In this document: in pieces, positions 5,801 to 14,176 of the stretch | How the letters are laid out: each line of letters begins with the position of its first letter | Position numbering within the stretch: the first letter of the stretch is position 1 | From: a virus | Length of the DNA: 64,000 bases | Strand: one strand, 5' to 3' | IMG/VR virus record: IMGVR_UViG_3300027782_000054 | Location: 1-64,000 of that record | The notes under the pieces: generated by a model | Database searches by the model: none | The model's input: only the letters and a program-made list of their open reading frames with translations | Told to the model about the DNA's origin: nothing | Position numbers and translations under genes: made by a program

Positions 5801-7069
5801 TTACTTGATGTACTCTTTAAGTGTCTTAATTTTACCAAAAAGATGGCTTGAGCGTAGGTAATAACCGTCAAGAAGCCAGAACCAGTTGTCTTTGTGCTTA
5901 TCTTCTGGCTTTGCTCCATAGAATGATGCATCACCATCAGTAATAACAACAACAGACGAAGGGTACTTGTTCTTGTACTTAGGCATAACAGTACTGCGGA
6001 TATAGCTTTCAATGGGGCTAAATGAAGTACCCCCACTTTGGAACCTTGGATTGTCAAGATCCAGAGGCATAACTGAATCTGTAAACGTAATTACTTCTAG
6101 ATGAATATTATCACGCGGGATTGAGCGAGCCAGGGTGATGAACTTTCTTGCCGTATCATCACCGATAGAACCCGATGTGTCAAGTGCCATAAAGATGACA
6201 GGCTTCTCACCGAACTTGTTCTGCTTGCTTACCTCCTTGACAGGCAGGATGACCTCTGGGAAGCCACCAAGCTTGCGAGGACGGCGATGATACGAAGGGC
6301 GAGGCTTCTTGCCACCCTTCATGTTAAAAATGTCTGGATCAAGCTCCTTGAGTAGATTGACCCAATTCATAGATACACCATTCACTTCAATGAACTTCTG
6401 GGCATCCATAGAACCAGTACCAGCGCCACTACCATGAATAGTTACATTACTCTTAGCATTGATATCATCTTTGATATCTTGAAGCTCAGAAGGAAGAATT
6501 GCATTACCAGCAATTTGTTCTAGAATCTTCTTTGCAAGTGAGTCCGGAACATGAATCCAGTCATGGCTATCAATATTCATGCCTGCACCCATCTGATCCA
6601 CAATGTCCTGGGGGAGATCGTCATAGACTTGACCTACTGTCACATGGGCGCAGTTATACCCCACATTCTTCTGACCAGACATAAGTTGATCCATGATGTT
6701 CTGTGATGCATCAAATCCAGCTGAGATAAGGTAATCATTGATAACACAATCTGCTGCGATGTTAAATCTAACCTTATCAGAGAAGCGTGGAGCTAGATTA
6801 AGGTGATCTAGAATAATATGCATAGTCTCATGTGCAAGAACAAATGCGTAGTCCTCTACATCAAGCTGATCAGCGAAGTCAGGATTGAAAGCAAAGTAAA
6901 AATCATCACCTGCCTTTCCTGACTTCGCTGTTTCTATATCAGTCATAACACATGCAGTTGGAACAATATTGGTATCTACAGGCTTACCAATATTAAGAAC
7001 ATGGGTTACAAAGAATGCGAACTGAGAATCAAGAAGCCGAATTGCTTCGCTATATTTAGAACGGGACAT
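5801..7069 (-). CDS. VWA-domain protein with N-terminal metallopeptidase-like domain
   Basis: About 422 residues. Numbered from an ATG at 7075, the N-terminal part has HETMHIILDH (H82-E83-x-x-H86), a zinc-peptidase HExxH site as in the DUF2201 putative metallopeptidase family. The C-terminal ~135 residues form a von Willebrand A domain with the MIDAS motif DTSGSIG (D299, S301, S303) and a later ITDGD. The ATG at 7069 is preferred because AAAGG then sits at a normal distance; 7075 is the alternative. It overlaps the preceding MoxR-type ATPase gene. MoxR/VWA pairs usually act as chaperone or remodelling machines; the phage target is unknown. Confidence 0.8.
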   Translation of the reverse strand: MSRSKYSEAIRLLDSQFAFFVTHVLNIGKPVDTNIVPTACVMTDIETAKSGKAGDDFYFAFNPDFADQLDVEDYAFVLAHETMHIILDHLNLAPRFSDKVRFNIAADCVINDYLISAGFDASQNIMDQLMSGQKNVGYNCAHVTVGQVYDDLPQDIVDQMGAGMNIDSHDWIHVPDSLAKKILEQIAGNAILPSELQDIKDDINAKSNVTIHGSGAGTGSMDAQKFIEVNGVSMNWVNLLKELDPDIFNMKGGKKPRPSYHRRPRKLGGFPEVILPVKEVSKQNKFGEKPVIFMALDTSGSIGDDTARKFITLARSIPRDNIHLEVITFTDSVMPLDLDNPRFQSGGTSFSPIESYIRSTVMPKYKNKYPSSVVVITDGDASFYGAKPEDKHKDNWFWLLDGYYLRSSHLFGKIKTLKEYIK

Positions 7070-8183
7070 TGGCATCCTTTACCAGATCTGTGTCCCAGTT
7101 ACCAGAACGCGCACCCTTAGCAAGCACCTTCTCTAGAGAGATATACGCCTTGGTTCCCTTGGTGTTCTGATAGGCATTGCGGATCTGACTGCGCTTGCTG
7201 GACGAGAGTGAGTTGAAGTAACCCTCAAGGAGAGCAGGACTGAGGTTATCAAGGATCGGGCCGTAGGTCTTGATAAGAGTATCAGAACCGACAGCAGCAC
7301 TCTTGAACACATCAATCACACTCTTATGAGTTTCAAGCTCATTTGGATTGGCATTGAGATATGAAGCAATTTCAGTTCTCTGACGAACAAGACCACCAGT
7401 AGTATACTGGAAATCCGCATTAGCGTTTGAACCGATTGTATCCTTGATAGTTTCAATACGCTTACCAGTAGCAACCTCAAGGTTATAAATAAGCTTCTGT
7501 ACATCCAGATTGCTACCCGGAGGAAGAGCATACTTAACGGCCTGCTGATTCTTGGTAGCCATGTAGACAAGACCAATCTTCTCAAGGCGGCGAGGAGAAA
7601 CATAATCCTTGAAGTCACGCTTCTTACGATTCTGCTCATCCCACCAATCCTTAAGAGCCTTCGCTACTTCCTTCGGCATCTTCTGACTCATGTACTGGAC
7701 AGAGGGCTTCGGCTTCATTTCAATGAATGCATCGAAACGATCCATCAGAGCAGGATCAAGCTCCTCGACATTATAATCCTTGTCAGGAGGATTCATAGCT
7801 GCCCAGCAGCAACGTAGATTGGGGAGAGGCTCACCATTGATGGATCTGAACTGAATAATCTCAAAGACAGCATTGATAGTCTTTGAATCAGCACGATTGA
7901 ACTCATCGAAGAAGATAAGCTCTGCCTCGTCTACTTCACGGGGACGAATCATCTTAAGGAAGTCAACACCATTCTCATCTTTCTGAGGAACAGGTACTCC
8001 AACAAGATCGGTATACGGATCAAGAGTCGCGCAAGAGTAGTACTTCACCTTGATGCCGCGTGATTTGGCTAGATCAAAGATAGATTGAGTTTTGCCTGTA
8101 CCATGAAGACCGATGAGCATGATGTTCATGTTATTATCTAGGTACGTATCTGCCATTGGGATGAGATTTGAGTCCTGTGCCAT
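7056..8183 (-). CDS. MoxR-type AAA+ ATPase
   Basis: About 375 residues from the ATG at 8183, chosen because GGAAGGAAG precedes it; the longer open frame upstream has no ribosome site. Walker A is GLHGTGKT (residues 25-32) and Walker B FFDEFNRAD (D93, E94). A sensor-1-like segment (AAMNPPDKDYNVEELDPA) and LMDRFDAF with the arginine finger follow. This pattern is typical of the MoxR/CbbQ/NorQ branch. These ATPases work with VWA partners to insert cofactors or remodel complexes. The VWA gene follows with overlap, so the two likely form one complex. Confidence 0.85.
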   Translation of the reverse strand: MAQDSNLIPMADTYLDNNMNIMLIGLHGTGKTQSIFDLAKSRGIKVKYYSCATLDPYTDLVGVPVPQKDENGVDFLKMIRPREVDEAELIFFDEFNRADSKTINAVFEIIQFRSINGEPLPNLRCCWAAMNPPDKDYNVEELDPALMDRFDAFIEMKPKPSVQYMSQKMPKEVAKALKDWWDEQNRKKRDFKDYVSPRRLEKIGLVYMATKNQQAVKYALPPGSNLDVQKLIYNLEVATGKRIETIKDTIGSNANADFQYTTGGLVRQRTEIASYLNANPNELETHKSVIDVFKSAAVGSDTLIKTYGPILDNLSPALLEGYFNSLSSSKRSQIRNAYQNTKGTKAYISLEKVLAKGARSGNWDTDLVKDANVPF

Positions 8184-8417
8184 TTGGCTACTTCCTTCCT
8201 TCAGTGATTGACATAGAGATACTGTAGCACGACCTGTTGCACCAATTGTAAAGACTTTGTAAACTCTAAACACGTTCAACAGTATGGGATGTTTCAGATG
8301 CCACTCTAGCATAGATACAAGGGGTTGACCAATGGCTTTCCCCATGCTATACTTATTTTTATAATATTTATATTTTTTTATCTGTTTATAATTAAATCTA
8401 ATATATAATATATACAT
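8184..8417. promoter_or_regulatory. Divergent intergenic region with plus-strand -10 box
   Basis: This 234-base A/T-rich gap separates the minus-strand MoxR gene from the plus-strand genes. On the plus strand TATAAT at 8404-8409 ends 8 bases before the ATG at 8418; its -35 box is not clear. On the minus strand TGCTACAGT at about 8216-8224 resembles an extended -10 box for the MoxR gene, with a poorly spaced TTTACA upstream. No gene is seen in the gap. Confidence 0.45.
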
Positions 8418-8726
8418 ATGAATAATAATAATAACTGGAATCCATTAAATGATCTATGGGATTCTTATAATGAAAAATTAAAAGAAAATGAATTAAAAAA
8501 TATATTTTCTTTAAAAGAAACAGATATTGATGCAATTTTTTGGCCTGAAGACCTTTTCATGGGAGAAGGTGAGCTTGAAGATGCCAAGCAGTTCATTGCA
8601 GAGCGCACACAAGAAATGATCCAAGTCATTCGTTATTACAAAGCTGTGCCTCCCGAGATGCTGTCATCGTATGTATTACGATCACTTATAGCTGGGATGT
8701 TGTGGCAACAAGACCGTATAGGTTAG
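8418..8726 (+). CDS. Small acidic protein of unknown function
   Basis: A 102-residue protein beginning MNNNNNWNPLNDLWD. It is mostly predicted helical and acidic, with a C-terminal segment (EMLSSYVLRSLIAGMLW) that could pack as an amphipathic helix. The start follows a TATAAT box by 8 bases with no ribosome site, implying a leaderless message. It is the first plus-strand gene before the reductase and may be regulatory. Not recognised. Confidence 0.6.
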   Translation: MNNNNNWNPLNDLWDSYNEKLKENELKNIFSLKETDIDAIFWPEDLFMGEGELEDAKQFIAERTQEMIQVIRYYKAVPPEMLSSYVLRSLIAGMLWQQDRIG

Positions 8727-8742
8727 CACTAACCAAGGCGTC

Positions 8743-8772
8743 TTGACGGTCATAGCGCATGGATGCTATGAT
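8743..8772 (+). promoter_or_regulatory. Promoter overlapped by a palindrome (possible operator)
   Basis: TTGACG, 18 bases and TATGAT. An inverted repeat covers the promoter: CATAGC (8751-8756) and GCTATG (8765-8770) as inner arms, with GACGG and CCGTC outside. This is a good layout for a repressor site controlling the genes that follow. Confidence 0.5.
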
Positions 8773-8785
8773 TGCCGTCACATAG

Positions 8786-8814
8786 ATTTTCTAGTAGCCA
8801 GAAAATATTTTTTT
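8786..8814 (+). terminator. Rho-independent terminator before the reductase gene
   Basis: A 7-bp stem (ATTTTCT / AGAAAAT) with a 7-base loop is followed by A and seven T. It ends transcription from the 102-residue gene or attenuates the promoter only ~15 bases upstream. The stem is A/T-rich, so read-through is possible. Confidence 0.65.
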
Positions 8815-8900
8815 GGCTTTAGATAATGTCGCTAAGAAATCAAAACCGTCTTGATTATAAATAATGATAACTAAAAAAAGCAGAGAAGAAAAAGGATGGA

Positions 8901-10721
8901 TTGTCGAAAATGAGTGACTGGGAGCCGTCGGGTCTAGGAAAGACTATCTTCACAGATAGATACGCGAGAAGCGAAGAAGAAACATGGCAAGAAGCCTGCA
9001 GAAGAGTTGCTGACCATGTTGCAAGTGCGGAACACAATGGCAAGTTTAGAAAGTATGCAGATAGATTTTATGATCAGCTAGTTAGCAACAAATTTAACCC
9101 AGGTGGTCGTATCTGGTACGGATGTGGTCGTCCTATGGCTCAGTTGCTTAATTGCTTCGTTCTTCCTACTACTGATTCAGCAGAAGGCTGGGGTCAGACT
9201 CTTAAGGAAGTTATTGTCGTTTCTAGCTCAATGGGTGGCATTGGTATCAATGTTTCTCCCATTCGTGGCAGAGGAACTCCTCTTAAGCGCAAGGGTGGAG
9301 TAGCCACTGGCGCTGTCAGTCTCATGCAGATGATCAATGGTGCAGGAGATGTTCTTGTTGGTGGAGGTGGGCGTCGTATGGCTCTCATGCTCTGTCTTGA
9401 TATTAATCACCCAGACCTAGAAGAATTCCTGAATGTTAAGCTAGATCTCAATCAGCTTAATAATGCAAATGTCTCAGTTGTTCTTCCTTCAAATATTTCT
9501 ACTGAAGATTTCCAACGTATGGTTGAGAATGGCGAAGAAATCGAAGTAAAATTCAATGGTATGCCAACTGGCAAGACCATCAATGCAAAGACTCTTTGGA
9601 ATAAGCTTGTAGAGAATGCATGGAAATCAGGAGAACCTGGATTCCTAAATGGCTATGTTGCTAACAAGATGAACAATATTGCCTACTATGCTCCGCTTAT
9701 TTCTACCAATCCTTGTGGAGAAATTTGGCTTGAGGCTTATGGTTGTTGCGACCTTGGCGCTCTTGTCCTTCCTCGTTTTGTTTCTAATGGAAAATTCAAC
9801 TGGGATGAGTTTGATGAGAGCATCCGTCTAGGTGTTCGTTTCCTTGATGACGTTCTTACAGTCAATCATTACCCTCTACCTGAGATTGAGGAAAACTGTC
9901 AGAAGACTCGTCGTATCGGTCTAGGCGTTATGGGTCTTCATTCAATGCTTCTTGAGCTTGGTCTTAAGTACTCATCGAAAGAAGCTCATGAATTTGTAGA
10001 CAAGCTGTTCTCGTTCATCAAGAATACTTCTTACGATGAAAGCACTATTCTCGCGGTAGAGAAGGGTCCGTTCCCTGCTTATAAGCCAGAATTCCTTGAT
10101 GGTGGATTTGCAAAGACCCTTAAGCGCGGTCTTCGCAATAAAATTAAAGAGCATGGTATTCGTAACTGCGCTCTACTCACCATTGCTCCAACTGGTACAA
10201 CAAGCATGGTTTCTGATGTTTCTTCAGGAATTGAACCTCTACCTGCGCCTGTCTACTGGAGAACCTATCTCAAGGCAACAGCAGATGGTCGCAAAGAGAA
10301 GCATCGTGACCTAGTGGTCCGCAAGGAATACCATGATTTCCCCGATATCATTGAAGGTGCTGCTGACCTTAGTCCACGCTCTCATTTTGAGATGCAGAAG
10401 ATCGTTCAGTCTCACATTGACAATGCCGTAAGCAAGACTATTAATCTTCCCACAGATTACCCGATGGAAGAGCTTGCTGACATCTGGCTTGAGTACCTAC
10501 CTCACATGAAGGGATCTACCTTCTATCGCTGGGGTACGAGAGAGGACGAGCCGATTAAGCCTGTAAAGATCGAAGATGCTCAGGCTGTCATTGCGGAGAA
10601 CCAAGCTAATGTAGTCTACGACTTCGATGTTGATACTCAGGCTATGCTTGATCTCGCTTGTGTCGGTGGAGTTTGTGATGTTCCTGTAAAATGGGCAGAA
10701 GAAGCCGCTTCAATTTCTTGA
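8901..10721 (+). CDS. nrdJ: Class II (adenosylcobalamin-dependent) ribonucleotide reductase
   Basis: A 606-residue catalytic subunit converting ribonucleotides to deoxyribonucleotides. Landmarks are the redox cysteine in LLNCFVLPT (C85), MGGIGINVS, the finger-loop NPCGE (residues 270-274, C272 and E274), and a C-terminal cysteine pair (CVGGVCD, C587/C592). No small radical subunit gene is nearby and the length fits NrdJ-type monomers, so class II is preferred over class I. TTG at 8901 has AAAGGA four bases ahead; ATG at 8910 is the alternative. It supplies dNTPs for the replication genes downstream. Cofactor dependence is inferred from the family. Confidence 0.85.
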   Translation: MSKMSDWEPSGLGKTIFTDRYARSEEETWQEACRRVADHVASAEHNGKFRKYADRFYDQLVSNKFNPGGRIWYGCGRPMAQLLNCFVLPTTDSAEGWGQTLKEVIVVSSSMGGIGINVSPIRGRGTPLKRKGGVATGAVSLMQMINGAGDVLVGGGGRRMALMLCLDINHPDLEEFLNVKLDLNQLNNANVSVVLPSNISTEDFQRMVENGEEIEVKFNGMPTGKTINAKTLWNKLVENAWKSGEPGFLNGYVANKMNNIAYYAPLISTNPCGEIWLEAYGCCDLGALVLPRFVSNGKFNWDEFDESIRLGVRFLDDVLTVNHYPLPEIEENCQKTRRIGLGVMGLHSMLLELGLKYSSKEAHEFVDKLFSFIKNTSYDESTILAVEKGPFPAYKPEFLDGGFAKTLKRGLRNKIKEHGIRNCALLTIAPTGTTSMVSDVSSGIEPLPAPVYWRTYLKATADGRKEKHRDLVVRKEYHDFPDIIEGAADLSPRSHFEMQKIVQSHIDNAVSKTINLPTDYPMEELADIWLEYLPHMKGSTFYRWGTREDEPIKPVKIEDAQAVIAENQANVVYDFDVDTQAMLDLACVGGVCDVPVKWAEEAASIS

Positions 10722-10746
10722 CACGCTGGCTAAATGATGGTAGAGT
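10718..10746 (+). promoter_or_regulatory. Promoter inside the end of nrdJ
   Basis: TTGACA overlaps the last codons and stop of the reductase gene, with a 17-base spacer and TAGAGT. A GTG start codon follows 7 bases after the -10 box, again a leaderless arrangement. It would start a new transcript for the replication genes. Confidence 0.65.
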
Positions 10747-10753
10747 GGAGACT

Positions 10754-11029
10754 GTGGAATATACTCTCTGCTCTACCATCACTAAGCCTAAGAATATTGC
10801 CTATGCATCTACCAAGGGTACAGAGGTATATTCTGTTGCCCTGTCTACGCCAGTAAATGGATCCTCTTGCACCTGCAGGGGGTTTGTTTTTGGCGATGTC
10901 TGCAAACACATCAAAGATGCAGAGAATACTAGATGCAGGTTCATTCATAAGGGCGATACAGATCTAACGGCTTGTCCGTTGTGTGGTGCAGAATTGGACT
11001 ATTGGGAAGAGGATGTTAAATTTATATGA
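10754..11029 (+). CDS. SWIM-type zinc-finger protein
   Basis: About 91 residues from the GTG at 10754. That start is chosen because a promoter ends 7 bases before it; an in-frame ATG at 10691 lies inside nrdJ. The motif CTCRGFVFGDVCKHI matches the C-x-C...C-x-H SWIM zinc finger. It is followed by CPLCG with an upstream cysteine, a second ribbon. SWIM fingers bind DNA or proteins in recombination and chromatin factors. It overlaps the next gene by four bases (ATGA). Confidence 0.7.
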   Translation: MEYTLCSTITKPKNIAYASTKGTEVYSVALSTPVNGSSCTCRGFVFGDVCKHIKDAENTRCRFIHKGDTDLTACPLCGAELDYWEEDVKFI

Positions 11030-11589
11030 GCGATATGAGTAAAGTTATTAGTGAGTATTTTGAAATAGATTCAGATATCAAGCGTCTTACTGTCATTAAA
11101 GAATCTCTAAGACAAGATATTAATAATATCGCTAAACAAGAATGGGAAAAGAGTGACTCAGACAAAAGCATTAAGCATGTCCATATTCCCAATTCATTCT
11201 TAGACACACAAGAAAAAGTTATTAAGCATATTGAAGATAACTTTATTACCTGGAATGTAATGGATTGTATTCAAGAAGACGATGGATATTCTGTTTTCTT
11301 AGAAAAGAAGCCTGAATACTGTGCCTATAAGTTTGAAGATGAAAACTTTACAGTTCGTAAAGACATTACTCATGGGACTCCCAAAATTAACTGGGACTCA
11401 TTATCTCTTGAATACCCGGAAGTTGCAAAGCAAATTAGTAGAGTAAATACAGTAGAGACTCTTTCAGTAGATGAAGAAGAGTTTAAAAAGTTTATAGATG
11501 AGAGTCAAGATGCCATCTCTATAATTGAAAGGCATCTTATTGAGGTAAGCCCTACTTCAAGGGTCATTGTAAGGAAGGTTAAGAAATGA
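11026..11589 (+). CDS. Protein of unknown function in the replication operon
   Basis: A 187-residue, charged, mostly helical protein with no motif recognised. The first ~45 residues look like a coiled coil (EYFEIDSDIKRLTVIKE). A beta-rich middle follows (residues ~90-135), then an acidic helix. It overlaps both neighbours by four bases and so is translated with them. The location between a SWIM protein and the helicase loader suggests a role in DNA replication, but that is context only. Confidence 0.7.
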   Translation: MSDMSKVISEYFEIDSDIKRLTVIKESLRQDINNIAKQEWEKSDSDKSIKHVHIPNSFLDTQEKVIKHIEDNFITWNVMDCIQEDDGYSVFLEKKPEYCAYKFEDENFTVRKDITHGTPKINWDSLSLEYPEVAKQISRVNTVETLSVDEEEFKKFIDESQDAISIIERHLIEVSPTSRVIVRKVKK

Positions 11590-12158
11590 GAATTGTCTTA
11601 CTTGGTCCAGAGGACTGTGGCAAGAAGGCATTTGCAAAATCCCTCAAGAGAAGGTATCCTTCTCTGTCTATCGCTCCAGGGCCAGAAGACTTCTATAACA
11701 GGATCTTCCCTAGCAAAGAGAAGATGCCTGCATTAGGATTCTTATCTGATTATAGATCAGAAATACTTCTTGCGTCATATCGTGCTTGTCATATGGTTAA
11801 AAATGACAATATGATCTACACACACAGTGTTTTAGATAATCTCGCATACGCTCTATCTATCGTGTCATTGAAGATCCAGAATGATACAATAGACGAACAA
11901 TGGACAGAAGCTTTCAAATGGATGCCATATTTAGTAAGAGACTCGCTTATGGCAGATCTTGTTATCACTTTTAATAAAAAAGAAGATGATGAGCTTTTGA
12001 GTTTGTTTAATCAGAACCTTAAATTTATTGTTGACAATTATTCTTTATATGCAATAGATAATACAGATATCAAAACTATACATAGAATATTAGACTCTAA
12101 GTTTGGAAGGACAAATGAAAGCACTAACTCAGGAACAGGTAAAAAGAAATCTAGTTGA
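11586..12158 (+). CDS. Divergent P-loop NTPase, possibly a nucleotide kinase
   Basis: A 190-residue protein beginning MRIVLLGPEDCGKKAFAKSL. The G-x-x-x-x-G-K-K P-loop has lysine in place of the usual S/T after the catalytic lysine. A DLVITFNKKEDDE strand resembles the distal part of kinase folds. Deoxynucleoside or thymidylate kinase-like activity is plausible, but no substrate-binding motif is certain. It overlaps the helicase loader gene by 44 bases. Confidence 0.6.
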   Translation: MRIVLLGPEDCGKKAFAKSLKRRYPSLSIAPGPEDFYNRIFPSKEKMPALGFLSDYRSEILLASYRACHMVKNDNMIYTHSVLDNLAYALSIVSLKIQNDTIDEQWTEAFKWMPYLVRDSLMADLVITFNKKEDDELLSLFNQNLKFIVDNYSLYAIDNTDIKTIHRILDSKFGRTNESTNSGTGKKKSS

Positions 12159-12912
12159 CAAGATCGACAATGAGACTCTTCGTCGCATAAAATCTATCCA
12201 CCCAGACATTGATAAATGTCCTACGTGTGAAGGTCGCGGTAAATACGTTTTTGAGTCAAAGACTCGTACATGTAATTGTGATTATCAGAAGCTCCTGCAG
12301 AAGCATTACTATGCTGCTAATATCGGCAGAGCTTACCATACTCTATGTATTGATCATTTTATCTCTGATGAGTCTGAATTACTAAAGTCTTCTGTAAATA
12401 AGTATACTGAGGACTGGAAGAATAATCGTCATTTTGGTCATGGCATCACCTTCAATGGTAATGTTGGCACAGGTAAAACTTTTGCTATGTCGCTAATCCT
12501 CAAGGAACTTGTCAAGCGTGGATATCGTGTCCATTTTATGACATTCGATGACATTATCAATACATTCGGTGCAGCATGGAATAATGACGAAGCAAAGCAT
12601 TTAAATATGAAGTTACGTTCTGTTGATATTCTTGGTATTGATGAGCTAAAAACGGATGCCCGTAATTCATCTGGATTCCTTTCTACAGTCGCAGAATCTA
12701 TTATTCGCCATCGTGCAGTCAATCTACTACCAACTTTGATTACAACGAACTTGACACCGACAGAAGAAGCAGCTACATTCACTAAGGCGTTTTCCCTATT
12801 GTCTGCGCTCAATGTTAGAGTAGAGACTGAGGGCTATGATATCCGTGGTAAAGAAGTTCGTGAAAGAGAACACGACATGAAAAGGAAAAATGAGCGTAGA
12901 GCCGTTTGTTAG
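12115..12912 (+). CDS. DnaC-like helicase loader (AAA+ ATPase)
   Basis: About 265 residues from the ATG at 12115, preceded by GGAAGG. Residues ~35-56 carry a zinc ribbon (CPTCEGRGKYVF, then TCNCDY). Walker A is GNVGTGKT (115-122) and Walker B is DILGIDELKT. LITTNLTP is sensor 1. This is the DnaC/DnaI loader fold, which delivers the replicative helicase to DNA. The next gene is a DnaB-like helicase and overlaps it by 23 bases, supporting the pair. It resembles loaders with an N-terminal zinc domain more than E. coli DnaC. Confidence 0.85.
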   Translation: MKALTQEQVKRNLVDKIDNETLRRIKSIHPDIDKCPTCEGRGKYVFESKTRTCNCDYQKLLQKHYYAANIGRAYHTLCIDHFISDESELLKSSVNKYTEDWKNNRHFGHGITFNGNVGTGKTFAMSLILKELVKRGYRVHFMTFDDIINTFGAAWNNDEAKHLNMKLRSVDILGIDELKTDARNSSGFLSTVAESIIRHRAVNLLPTLITTNLTPTEEAATFTKAFSLLSALNVRVETEGYDIRGKEVREREHDMKRKNERRAVC

Positions 12913-14176
12913 CGTTATGAATCTTGAAGAAGAGCTAGTCAAGCATCTTCTTATTAAAGATAGCCTTGAGAAGGTTGTTAAGGATGGTCTTAGTGACCAC
13001 ATTCTTATTCTTCCAAAGGTAAAGAGTGCTGTTGCTTTTGCAAAGCATTATTACAATGAGTCAACAACTGCTCCAACAGCTGAAGTTTTTAATACAGAGT
13101 TTCCTGATCATGCTTTTGATCTTGTCGATCCAGAGTCATCTATCGACTGGGTTATTGAAAAACTTCGTAATCGTTATAGAAAATCTGAGATTTGGGATCT
13201 TACTCTAAAGCTTGCTGATCATTGGAAGGCTGATCAAGTCGATGAGGCTATTGGTCTTCTACGAAATACAACTGTAGAGATTGAGAAGAACACTCTTTCT
13301 CATACTAATACATGGAGTACCGGTGACCATAAGATGTTCATCGGGATGATTCAGGATGAGATCATTCACAATAAGTATAAGGGGTACTCAGTAGGTTTTT
13401 CTCAAATCGACAAGTACACTGGTGGACTTAAGCCTGGATATCTTGCTTTCCTTGCTGCACGACCAAAGAGGATGAAGTCATTCTTTCTTATTCAGTCTTT
13501 TATTGAACAAATCAAGCAGGGTCATACTCCAGTATTCTTCACTCTAGAGCTTACTCACAAAGAAATCATGAGTAGATTCATGTGCATGGTTAGTGGTTAT
13601 CCTTGGGATAAGGCGCAGCGTGGAGAGTTTAGTTCTTCCAAAGATTGGGATATGATTGAAAAGACTTGGCTTAATTTCACCGAGGAGTATGGTAAAGCTT
13701 TTGTAATTCAGCCGAAGGCAGATGAGAGATCAGTTTCTCAGCTTATGCTTCTAGCAGAAAAGAATGACTGTGACTCTATCTTCATCTCACAGCTTAAGTA
13801 TATTACTCCTGTTAAAAATTACTACAACAGTCATGAACAATATGCAGAGATTGTTATTGATCTAAAGAATCAAGCAGTTAAGACTGGAAGCGAAAGACCT
13901 ATCTATGTCGAGGCTCAATTCAATCGTGAGGCTCAGAGCGTTAAGGAACTCCAAGACCTTGACTTAGCACAGCTTGGCCTTACAGACGCCATTGGTCAGA
14001 CCGCAGACGTTGTCTACAGTATTGTTCAGAGTCAGGATATGTATAACTCAGGAGTCGCAGAGATGGGTATTGTTGAAGCTCGTAACCATGGCAAAACTTC
14101 ATGGATGTTTCAAAGCGAATTCAAAAAGAACACTTATCTCAAATGCCTGGGCCTAAAAGAACTATATGGCGCTTAA
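12890..14176 (+). CDS. dnaB: DnaB-like replicative helicase with a degenerate Walker A
   Basis: A 428-residue protein: a short helical N-terminus and a RecA-fold core from ~165 (GFSQIDKYTGGLKPGYL). The Walker A region reads AARPKRMKSFF (190-198) where DnaB proteins usually have A-R-P-x-x-G-K-T, so the glycine before K196 is replaced by M, while K and S remain. FFTLELTHKEIMSRF matches motif H1a. The Walker B position reads CDSIFISQLKYI, without a clear D-D pair. It should unwind DNA ahead of the polymerase. ATG at 12890 has AAAAGGAAAA before it. It is followed by primase with an 11-base overlap. Confidence 0.8.
   Translation: MSVEPFVSVMNLEEELVKHLLIKDSLEKVVKDGLSDHILILPKVKSAVAFAKHYYNESTTAPTAEVFNTEFPDHAFDLVDPESSIDWVIEKLRNRYRKSEIWDLTLKLADHWKADQVDEAIGLLRNTTVEIEKNTLSHTNTWSTGDHKMFIGMIQDEIIHNKYKGYSVGFSQIDKYTGGLKPGYLAFLAARPKRMKSFFLIQSFIEQIKQGHTPVFFTLELTHKEIMSRFMCMVSGYPWDKAQRGEFSSSKDWDMIEKTWLNFTEEYGKAFVIQPKADERSVSQLMLLAEKNDCDSIFISQLKYITPVKNYYNSHEQYAEIVIDLKNQAVKTGSERPIYVEAQFNREAQSVKELQDLDLAQLGLTDAIGQTADVVYSIVQSQDMYNSGVAEMGIVEARNHGKTSWMFQSEFKKNTYLKCLGLKELYGA

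Noticed and set aside
5662-6057. 131-codon minus-strand frame overlapping the VWA gene
   Set aside because: It crosses tRNA-Arg and the C-terminus of the VWA gene in another frame; the VWA frame has clear domain motifs.
8743-8785. NrdR box controlling the reductase
   Set aside because: The palindrome does not match the known NrdR box pattern of paired A/T-rich half sites; only a generic operator can be proposed.
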